In this document: positions 57,685-64,000 of the stretch, piece after piece
How positions within the stretch are numbered: position 1 is the stretch's first letter
Layout: each line of letters begins with the position of its first letter
Assembly (NCBI GenBank): GCA_023301565.1
Contig: JALZUO010000066.1
Span: 1-64,000, forward strand
Length of the DNA: 64,000 bases
Direction: 5' to 3'
DNA from: Oligoflexales bacterium
GTDB lineage: Bacteria; Bdellovibrionota_B; Oligoflexia; Oligoflexales; JALZUQ01
Notes under the pieces: generated by a model
What the model saw: only the letters and a program-made list of their open reading frames with translations
The model's database searches: none
What the model was told of the DNA's origin: nothing
Program-made: the position numbers and the translations under genes

Positions 57685-58887
57685 GTGTCAGATTCTACAA
57701 CTACTGCAATAGTTCAATCCGGTTTGGACCGTGTTCGCTCTTCGCTTCCGAAGAAGGCAAAGCACTGGGGGCGAGTTGGGTTGGTTTGTAACCAAGCCAG
57801 TGTTTCACTGGATGGTCGGGCTGCCTGGCAAATTTTTTCCGAGGGTTATAGCCAACTCAAATGTTTTTTTGGACCGCAGCATGGTCTAGACAGTACCGTG
57901 CAAGACAATATGGTCGAAACAGCTCACTCTACTCATTCAGTCACAGGGCTACCGGTTTATAGTCTTTACTCAGAAACCCGTGAGCCTACAGAAGAGATGC
58001 TTTCTGGTATCGATACGATTGTGTTTGACCTACTTGTCACCGGCTGCAGGATATATACATATAAATACACACTTTCTGCATGTATGCGCGCCGCTCTTAA
58101 ATACAAAAAAAAGCTGGTTGTACTAGATAGGGTAAATCCTCTTGGCGGAGCAACTAAGGGACCTTTATTGGTAGACACTAGGCACTCATTTATTGGGGAG
58201 TTCCCTATCCCTATGCAGCATGGGATGACTATGGGTGAAATCGCAAGGTATTTTCAAAAAGAAATTCCGTGCGAGCTCGAAGTCGTAGAGCTTGCTGGTT
58301 GGGATGGCTCAAAAAACATGGAGCAAAGTGGTCTGCGTTGGCCTCTTGCCTCTCCAAACCTAAGTCAGTTTGATTCTGTGTTGTCTTTTGTTGGGACGGT
58401 TCTGCTGGAAGGAACAAATCTTTCAGAAGGCCGAGGGACAACTTTGCCTTTTCAGATGATCGGCGCTCCTTACATAACAATGGTGGATAAATGGATCGCT
58501 CGTATCGTAGAAGAATTACCTAAAGAGTGTAGAAAAAGCTTTTTTCTACAGCCTACTGAGTTTATGCCTAGCTTTCAAAAGTATCGCAGCCAGGTTTGCC
58601 GTGGGTTCCGCTTGCATGTTTTAGATAACACAAGGTTTCCGGGTTTTGAGTTTGGTTTAGCTCTGGTTAGGGCTACTTTTGATATGTATCCAGAGTTTTC
58701 TTGGCGCAAGCCAGGCTATGAATACAATTTCAAGCACTTACCCATTGATTTACTGCTGGGGATAGAAGACGCACCTTCATTTTTTCAATCGAAGGATTTT
58801 TCTGTTCGTCCGGACAAGTGGTTAGCCGCCTCTCAAGGTTTTGTTTCGGACAATCAAGGTGTTTATCTATACGAGCGCAGGTCTTAG
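57685..58887 (+). CDS. DUF1343 / NamZ-type exo-beta-N-acetylmuramidase
   Basis: 400 residues from a GTG. The DUF1343 marks are GRVGLVCNQASVS, CFFGPQHGLDSTVQDNM, GLPVYSLYSETREPTEEML, IDTIVFDLLVTGCRIYTYKYTLSACM, FPIPMQHGMTMGEIARYF, GTNLSEGRGTTLPFQMIGAPY and FRLHVLDNTRFPGFEFGLALV. A founding member, NamZ of Bacillus, trims terminal MurNAc from peptidoglycan fragments. NamZ proteins are usually secreted, but no signal peptide is seen here, so this one may act on recycled muropeptides in the cytoplasm. Its stop overlaps the converging TPR gene's stop by four bases. Confidence 0.93.
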   Translation: MSDSTTTAIVQSGLDRVRSSLPKKAKHWGRVGLVCNQASVSLDGRAAWQIFSEGYSQLKCFFGPQHGLDSTVQDNMVETAHSTHSVTGLPVYSLYSETREPTEEMLSGIDTIVFDLLVTGCRIYTYKYTLSACMRAALKYKKKLVVLDRVNPLGGATKGPLLVDTRHSFIGEFPIPMQHGMTMGEIARYFQKEIPCELEVVELAGWDGSKNMEQSGLRWPLASPNLSQFDSVLSFVGTVLLEGTNLSEGRGTTLPFQMIGAPYITMVDKWIARIVEELPKECRKSFFLQPTEFMPSFQKYRSQVCRGFRLHVLDNTRFPGFEFGLALVRATFDMYPEFSWRKPGYEYNFKHLPIDLLLGIEDAPSFFQSKDFSVRPDKWLAASQGFVSDNQGVYLYERRS

Positions 58888-60005
58888 TGCGATACTAGAT
58901 GGCTTTGCAGGTAAACTCTAAGATTTTCTAAATCTGGATCTTTTAGATACATTTCTCGTGACTTTGGCCATTTAGACCAAGCTTGACGCATAGTGTACTC
59001 GGCCTCACTGAGTTTGCCTTGTAGGGCAAGCGCACGGGCCAAGCTGTACTTGATCGATGCGTCTTCTGCCCGCAGAGAAAGCGCTTTAGCAAGGTGTTTT
59101 TGCGCTTCAGTGGGGTTGCTTTTTTCAAGGCAGGTTAAGCCCAACTTGTGTAGCACGACACCGTTCTCTGCTTCTAGTTTTAGTGATTTTCCATACAAGG
59201 CTCCAGCAGCGTCAAAGCGGTTTAGGTGAAATGAAAGATCTCCAGCAAACTCGTACAAACTAGAGTTAGATTGAAAGGAGATGAGTTCAACCAACATTTG
59301 GTAGTACTTTTGTTGGTTTTGGACAGTTTCTTGACGAAACCTTTTAGTGAATTCCATTAGGAAGGCTTTGTTTACCCGGTTTGCTAGGATCGTTCTTTGA
59401 AACTTCTCTTTGGATAAGATGTTGCGACGTTCATGGTTTTTGAACACGGCTATTACTTTTTTAATTTTTTGAGATGTTTTTTTCTTCTGTTTGTGCGCAT
59501 TTAAAACAGCTAACGTATAGTCTCTGGCGTTGTCTACAGAGGATGTGTCTTTTAAAATTAAATACAAAGAAACATAGTAAGCGAGTCCGTATTTTTTGAG
59601 AGACCCGCTACCGGTTAAGGATTGTAGCGCGTCCTGGGTTTTGCCTGTTTTATGCAAAAGAAGCGCATTGGCTAATCTGCCGAAGTAGGTGCTGCCATTT
59701 GCCTGAATTTTCTTTATGGTCGATTTTGCAGCTCTTAGGTGGTGAATTCTCACTGGCTCATTGCTTGCTCTCACGGCTTGCTGAAGGTGGAATACAGAAG
59801 ATAGGAAAAGAACTTCGTTGGTTTCAGGGTGTTCGGCCCTCCAGGAAATCACAGCAAGGCTATTAGGGTGATACTTGTCGCTGAAAACAGTCTCGTAGGC
59901 CGATTCAAAGCGGCCTGACTCTGTATCTAATAGGACACTCATGCTTTGCCCAGACACGGCTATGCAAAACGTGAGGGTTAATACCGGGTACCTTAGGTTA
60001 AACAC
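58884..60005 (-). CDS. Exported TPR-repeat protein
   Basis: 373 residues from a GTG at 60005, chosen because AAGGGGG lies five bases upstream and the signal peptide (FNLRYPVLTLTFCIAVSGQSMS) then begins at once; an ATG five codons earlier is in frame. The first 220 residues are helical and basic without a clear repeat. From about 260 onward TPR motifs appear: SNSSLYEFAGDLSFHLNRFDAAGALYGKSLKLE, NGVVLHKLGLTCLEKSNPTEAQKHLAKALSL and EDASIKYSLARALALQGKLSEAEYTMRQAW, each 34 residues. Such proteins act as scaffolds. It is divergent from the processing protease, which it could assist. Confidence 0.72.
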   Translation of the reverse strand: MFNLRYPVLTLTFCIAVSGQSMSVLLDTESGRFESAYETVFSDKYHPNSLAVISWRAEHPETNEVLFLSSVFHLQQAVRASNEPVRIHHLRAAKSTIKKIQANGSTYFGRLANALLLHKTGKTQDALQSLTGSGSLKKYGLAYYVSLYLILKDTSSVDNARDYTLAVLNAHKQKKKTSQKIKKVIAVFKNHERRNILSKEKFQRTILANRVNKAFLMEFTKRFRQETVQNQQKYYQMLVELISFQSNSSLYEFAGDLSFHLNRFDAAGALYGKSLKLEAENGVVLHKLGLTCLEKSNPTEAQKHLAKALSLRAEDASIKYSLARALALQGKLSEAEYTMRQAWSKWPKSREMYLKDPDLENLRVYLQSHLVSH

Positions 60006-60168
60006 TTGGCCCCCTTTCATTCATTTTTGCTCTTAACCACTCTTCGGTATTTAGCTGGAAATCTTTAGGTTTTCGGTGTTTTTTGCGAAAAAGCCAAAAT
60101 TATTTGAGGTTTTTTATAGAAAGGGGGTTTTACAGAAACAGACAATACCCCGAAAAGATAGAAGATAT

Positions 60169-60173
60169 GGGGG
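60169..60173 (+). promoter_or_regulatory. Ribosome binding site deciding a TTG start
   Basis: GGGGG lies seven bases before the TTG at 60181. The start there places a signal peptide at the N-terminus, while the frame from 60076 would begin with 35 residues rich in Arg/Lys and no signal. Confidence 0.6.
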
Positions 60174-60180
60174 CCATAGA

Positions 60181-62604
60181 TTGAAGGCAACACGATTAAC
60201 AGCATTACTATGTATATTGCTTTGCATAAGCTCAAAGCACGTCGGGCCGAATAGTTCTGCCTCTAGTACTCGTTTGTTTGATCGGCTTGCTGTCTCTCTT
60301 ACCAACGCTAAATCCCTTTTTTCTTTCACCGAAAGACGGTTTTCAAACTTTCTACTCGTAGACTCTGTGGTATCTATCTTCTCGGCTTATTACGTTGACA
60401 AAAAACAAGGTGCTGAGAGGTTCTTGCTCGGCAAACTTGTAGAAACCCTAAATTCCTATGCAGATGTATCTGCTAGGTCTTCGGTAAAGCATGTTTGGTT
60501 AGAAGTTCGCTCTAAGAAGTATCAAATACCTCTACCTAAAAAGTTAAGTGTTACCCGTGTTAGCAACATACTAATCAAAGCGGCAACTTTTTTAGATACC
60601 AATGCTCCAGAGATTTTCACTCGGTCCAAAAAACAATATCAAAGTCACAATGGTGCCGTCATTCACATACTTAACGAAACCCTAGCGTCGATCGACGCAC
60701 ATTCGGTTGTGTTGAGTCCGGAACTTTATCGTGAACTGATCGAAGGTACTGAGGGTAGTTTTGGTGGTCTTGGGATCGTGGTTGGCGTTCAGGATTCCGT
60801 ACTTACTGTTATTAAGGCGATTGACGGAAGCCCAGCAAGTTCAGCAGGCCTTAAACAAGGTGACCGTATAATTTCCATCAATGGTTTTGATACATATGGG
60901 CTCAAGCTTGATGATCTTATACAAAAAATGCGTGGGCCACCTAATTCAAAAGTCGAATTGAAAGTTCTAGTTAAAAATTCCCTGAAGCCCAAAAACATAT
61001 TTTTACACAGAAAGAAAATTGACGTTTCATCTACGGACATGACGTTAGAAAAAGTTAGTGACAACCGTCATATAGCAAAGATATATCTAGAACACTTTTC
61101 TAACAGGACAAGTGAAGATGTTGAAGCTAACCTTAACCATGCCCAGCGCAAGCTTGGCGACAAACTATCTGGCATTATTCTCGATTTAAGAGGGAACCCG
61201 GGTGGGCTTCTAGATCAAGCTGTCCTGGTTGCAGACCTTTTTCTAAACAAAGGAAACATTGTCATCACCAAAGGTCGTACGGAAGAAGAGATTGAATTTG
61301 CATCTTCCTACCAAAGGTTTGCAGCCCTTCCAATCATAGTTTTATTAAATGAGGACTCGGCTTCTGCGAGTGAAATTCTTGCTGGGGCTCTGCAGGATCA
61401 TGATCGGGCTGTTGTAATTGGCCAAAGAAGTTTTGGCAAAGGCAGTGTTCAAACCATCTTTGAGCTTCCTGGGAAAATGGCCATGAAGATCACTATCGCC
61501 AAGTACTTCACCCCGAGTAAGAACCAGATTCAAGGTCAAGGAATTGTTCCTGATATTTGGCTAGAGTATGCAGGAATAAAAGGTAAAAATACTCTCCTAA
61601 ATGCACAGCGTCTTAAGCTGGGTCGGAACTTTACACGCTCGACTCCTTCGGTTTTTCCATCGTATTATTACAAGCAGCCCGGATCAAACAAAGACCACGA
61701 GCTGTCGCTAGCTAAGTCTTTGCTTTCTAAGTACAACACTAAAAATAAAAGCTTTAGTGCAGATTCCTTTTTAGGTGCAAAAAAGAATCAGATTGCAGAC
61801 GCCGTATCTTCAAATGCCAAGAAAAGCAAAATAGCACTTCAAAAAGCTATCGGAATTCATTGGGCTGAACAAGGCTTTAGGGATCGTCAGTATAGCCCAG
61901 TCGTAAAGCTAGGGCTTCCTAAAATTTATTCTAACCCGGGTAAGTGGGTAAAGATCCCGTACTCAATCCATAACAAGGGGACAAGCGCAGGGTCTAGGGT
62001 TTCCGTTTACTTGTATGAACGCGGCAAGATCTACTCTACACAAGAGCATTTAGTCGGCACTCATAAGCCGGGTAAAGTTGTATCGGGTTTTTTTGAAATC
62101 CGCGTCCCAGGTGATTTTTCACACAACCAAATTAACCTGAAGTTAGGCGTCGCCACGGATGTCGATCCGATGAAGTCAGCAGAAAAAAATGTCGTTGTAA
62201 AAGTTGCGCCAGTGAAAGAGCCAAACTTAGCGTATTCTTATAAGCTCGTTTCTGAAAGCAAAACCAAAGACGGAGGGTTGGAGCTTGGAGAACGTGCGTC
62301 TTTGGAGATAGAGTTTATGAATAAGAGTAAAAAGCCGGTCAACAATGTCTTTCAAAAGCTTACGAATCTTTCGGGTAAACAACTGCACTTACAGTTTCGA
62401 AAAAAATTGAGCGGTTTTAAGCTGCTCGCTGGCGAAAAGAAGAAAGTTTATTTAGATATCAAGGCTGGCAATGTGCTACAAGCCGGTGACTTGGAAATTG
62501 GCGTTAAGATTGATGCAGGTGGTTTGCGCAAACCAATGTTCAAGGTTTTAAAAGTTGAAACCAGGCCAATACTTTCGAACCGTCAGCTCCCTATTGCTCA
62601 TTAG
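60181..62604 (+). CDS. C-terminal processing protease (S41, CtpA/Prc type) with long C-terminal extension
   Basis: 807 residues from a TTG at 60181. A signal (TRLTALLCILLCISSKHVGPNSSA) precedes an N-terminal helical region, a PDZ domain (about 196-285: GIVVGVQDSVLTVIKAIDGSPASSAGLKQGDRIISINGF) and the S41 protease domain (about 290-475) with LDLRGNPGGLL, the catalytic Ser395 in DSASASEILAGALQDHD and Lys420 in GQRSFGKGSVQTIF. After that about 330 residues follow: a linker, then a CARDB-like beta domain (about 570-700: GLPKIYSNPGKWVKIPYSIHNKGTSAGSRVSVYLYERG) and another beta domain. Ordinary CtpA ends near 450 residues. It may bind a specific substrate or partner through the extension. Confidence 0.92.
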   Translation: MKATRLTALLCILLCISSKHVGPNSSASSTRLFDRLAVSLTNAKSLFSFTERRFSNFLLVDSVVSIFSAYYVDKKQGAERFLLGKLVETLNSYADVSARSSVKHVWLEVRSKKYQIPLPKKLSVTRVSNILIKAATFLDTNAPEIFTRSKKQYQSHNGAVIHILNETLASIDAHSVVLSPELYRELIEGTEGSFGGLGIVVGVQDSVLTVIKAIDGSPASSAGLKQGDRIISINGFDTYGLKLDDLIQKMRGPPNSKVELKVLVKNSLKPKNIFLHRKKIDVSSTDMTLEKVSDNRHIAKIYLEHFSNRTSEDVEANLNHAQRKLGDKLSGIILDLRGNPGGLLDQAVLVADLFLNKGNIVITKGRTEEEIEFASSYQRFAALPIIVLLNEDSASASEILAGALQDHDRAVVIGQRSFGKGSVQTIFELPGKMAMKITIAKYFTPSKNQIQGQGIVPDIWLEYAGIKGKNTLLNAQRLKLGRNFTRSTPSVFPSYYYKQPGSNKDHELSLAKSLLSKYNTKNKSFSADSFLGAKKNQIADAVSSNAKKSKIALQKAIGIHWAEQGFRDRQYSPVVKLGLPKIYSNPGKWVKIPYSIHNKGTSAGSRVSVYLYERGKIYSTQEHLVGTHKPGKVVSGFFEIRVPGDFSHNQINLKLGVATDVDPMKSAEKNVVVKVAPVKEPNLAYSYKLVSESKTKDGGLELGERASLEIEFMNKSKKPVNNVFQKLTNLSGKQLHLQFRKKLSGFKLLAGEKKKVYLDIKAGNVLQAGDLEIGVKIDAGGLRKPMFKVLKVETRPILSNRQLPIAH

Positions 62605-62743
62605 TAAGATTATTAAGCAAAGAAACCGAATACTAAAAATGCAGCATTTTTTTAGCCCGATTTGGGGTCGCTAGCTCTTTTGTGTGGGAACCTACGAAAA
62701 GCTGCGCAAAAAAATATCTCAAAAAACCCTGACCTATAACAAA

Positions 62744-62768
62744 AGACCCAGCTAAAGCAGCTGGGTCT
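62744..62768 (-). terminator. Rho-independent terminator for dut
   Basis: AGACCCAGCT (62744-62753) pairs with AGCTGGGTCT (62759-62768) over a five-base loop. On the minus strand a TTTT run follows directly at 62743-62740, so it serves the pnp-dut transcript. Confidence 0.85.
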
Positions 62769-62793
62769 CTTCGTTATCTCACTGGAAGCAGTT

Positions 62794-63240
62794 CTAGCTT
62801 TCAGCAGAAACACTTTTACCTGTAGACCCAAACCCACCGCTGCGTTTGCCGCGGATTTCAAGGCCTGGAATACGGCTTACTTCTGCAAGCACCATCTGCC
62901 CGATACGCTCGCCGATGCCGATCTCATATGCTTCGCTGCCGGTATTAAGCAAAAGAACCTTTATCTCGTCGCGGTAGTCTGCGTCGATCGTTCCTACGCC
63001 ATTTGCCAGCATGATGCCGTACTTGAACGCAAGGCCGGAACGCGCCCGGATCTGCAGCTCAAAGTACTTGCTGTCTGTAAACGCACTTGTGTCGATGCTT
63101 TTGATCCAGACGCCTGTAGGCACGGCTACAACTTTTCCAGGTTGTAGCACCGCTTTTTCTCTGGCAGTTAGGTCTGCACCAGCACTCCACTCGGTCATAT
63201 AAACAGGCGCATGCCCTGATTCGTGTTTTAACTCAAACAT
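62794..63240 (-). CDS. dut: dUTP pyrophosphatase
   Basis: 148 residues. It turns dUTP to dUMP and keeps uracil out of DNA. The five trimeric-dUTPase motifs are seen: SAGADLTAREKAVLQPG, RARSGLAFKYG, NGVGTIDADYRDEIKVLLLN, GERIGQMVLA, and the C-terminal RGSGGFGSTG-like KRSGGFGSTG. The ATG shares a base with the stop of pnp (TAATG), so translation is coupled. Confidence 0.97.
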   Translation of the reverse strand: MFELKHESGHAPVYMTEWSAGADLTAREKAVLQPGKVVAVPTGVWIKSIDTSAFTDSKYFELQIRARSGLAFKYGIMLANGVGTIDADYRDEIKVLLLNTGSEAYEIGIGERIGQMVLAEVSRIPGLEIRGKRSGGFGSTGKSVSAES

Positions 63241-64000
63241 TAGTTTGGCTTTCCTTGAGCTAGAGCTTCTTTGCGAGAAAGCTTTAATCTTCCAAGCTTG
63301 TCGATTTCAATGAGCTTAACCATCATCTCGTCGCCTTCTTTAGCAACGTCTTCTACTTTTTCGACTCTGCTATGGTCTAGCTGCGAAATATGAACCAGCC
63401 CTTCTGTTCCGGGCTTGATTTCAACAAATGCACCAAAGTCCATGACTTTGATCACTGTTCCAAGATAGACGCGGCCAACTTCCGGCTCTGTAACGACTTC
63501 TCTAATCGCTTTTTTTGCAAGCTCTGCTTCGTCGGTAGATGGAGCTACGATCTTGATCATGCCGTCATCACCGATGTCTAGCTTGACGCCGCACTCAGCA
63601 GTGATGCGCTTGATGTTTTTCCCACCTGGTCCGATGACGTCACGAATCTTACTTGGGTCGACTTTAACCGTGAAGATACGTGGTGCGTTGTCGCTAAGTT
63701 CACTTGTTCCAGCAATGGTGGCATTCATTTTTTCAAGAATATGTAGGCGCCCATCTTTTGCTTGATGAAGAGCTTTTACAAGAACTTCTCTTGGAAGGCC
63801 TGAGATCTTGATATCCATCTGAAGCGCAGTGATGCCGTCTTTGGTTCCACACACTTTAAAGTCCATGTCTCCAAGGTGATCTTCATCACCAAGAATATCG
63901 GAAAGAACCTGGTACTTATCACCTTCGTGAATCAGTCCCATTGCAATCCCAGCTACAGGGGCTTTGATCGGTACGCCAGCTTGCATCATCGCCATCGAGC
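63240..64000 (-). CDS. pnp: Polynucleotide phosphorylase, C-terminal part (5' end outside window)
   Basis: The frame is open to the right edge; 253 residues are visible. This is the 3'-to-5' phosphorolytic RNase of the degradosome. Seen in order: the end of the second RNase PH core ([41 protein letters not shown] with active-site Asp), the KH domain ([29 protein letters not shown]), and the S1 domain ([38 protein letters not shown]). The C-terminus is short after S1. It is coupled to dut. Confidence 0.97.
   Translation of the reverse strand, partial: SMAMMQAGVPIKAPVAGIAMGLIHEGDKYQVLSDILGDEDHLGDMDFKVCGTKDGITALQMDIKISGLPREVLVKALHQAKDGRLHILEKMNATIAGTSELSDNAPRIFTVKVDPSKIRDVIGPGGKNIKRITAECGVKLDIGDDGMIKIVAPSTDEAELAKKAIREVVTEPEVGRVYLGTVIKVMDFGAFVEIKPGTEGLVHISQLDHSRVEKVEDVAKEGDEMMVKLIEIDKLGRLKLSRKEALAQGKPN

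Noticed and set aside
1-64000. tRNA, rRNA, CRISPR, riboswitch, insertion sequence, prophage or attachment sites
   Set aside because: No cloverleaf-type T-loop, no regularly spaced short repeats, no transposase or integrase motifs and no recognisable riboswitch (including none before ribF, which lies inside an operon) were found on reading both strands.

Overview
The window reads as a stretch of chromosome from a Gram-negative bacterium with moderate GC. It has LPS heptose synthesis (hldE), many exported lipoproteins with clear lipoboxes, a beta-barrel protein, sigma-54 signals, a PilZ and a GGDEF protein, and heme-copper oxidase assembly genes. The gene mix (HppA pump, MutS2, degenerate enhancer-binding protein, many orphan lipoproteins) suggests a Bdellovibrionota/Oligoflexia-type or 'deltaproteobacterial-grade' organism. 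That placement is inferred from general look, not from a marker gene. Alternative start codons (GTG, TTG) backed by good Shine-Dalgarno (SD) sequences are common. I see no tRNA, rRNA, CRISPR array, insertion sequence or prophage; density and style are those of a core chromosome with many small operons.

Layout: 1-5 kb holds the start of an Ig-repeat lipoprotein (cut by the left edge), a Notum/pectinacetylesterase-like lipoprotein and the membrane pyrophosphatase hppA. 4.8-10 kb holds a sigma-70-like protein with a membrane tail, an acyl-CoA thioesterase, a diguanylate cyclase, prepilin peptidase, and a divergent mutS2 that lacks its Smr domain. 10-16.5 kb holds an exported protein with three Cys-pair repeats, a ChaN-like protein, a PanE-like protein, hldE, and a sigma-54 promoter driving a degenerate enhancer-binding protein and a FliH-like protein. 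16.5-24.3 kb holds fabI, a CxxCH exported protein, glpK, then a rightward run with an Fmt-PurN fusion and ispA. 24.3-34.8 kb holds a lipoprotein, rnhB, trxA, then GHMP kinase - [2Fe-2S] protein - ribF - holA, followed by an exported protein kinase, a propeller-like protein and a lytic transglycosylase.

34.9-45 kb holds a 57-residue membrane protein with ctaB-ctaG, a CAP lipoprotein, map, yacG - FAD oxidoreductase - aroE, a secreted unknown, an M14 carboxypeptidase and queG. 45-49.5 kb is a leftward three-gene operon: a GcvT-like THF-binding protein and two paralogous PYROXD2/CrtI-like flavoproteins. 49.8-53.8 kb is an envelope redox set: a DUF4197 protein, a lipoprotein with two thioredoxin-like modules, a TlpA-like protein, a DUF4266-like lipoprotein and a DUF3570-like barrel. 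53.8-64 kb holds a DUF2797 protein, a cupredoxin lipoprotein, orn, a DsbA/DsbG-like protein, a PilZ protein, a NamZ-type muramidase, a TPR protein, a C-terminal processing protease, dut and the 3' part of pnp.

The items most worth a second look are the Fmt-PurN fusion, the signal-peptide-bearing Ser/Thr kinase next to a peptidoglycan lyase, the textbook sigma-54 promoter in front of an enhancer-binding protein that has lost the residues needed to activate sigma-54, the GcvT/flavoprotein operon, and the envelope redox operon. All functional names are by recognition of motifs; no database search was run.
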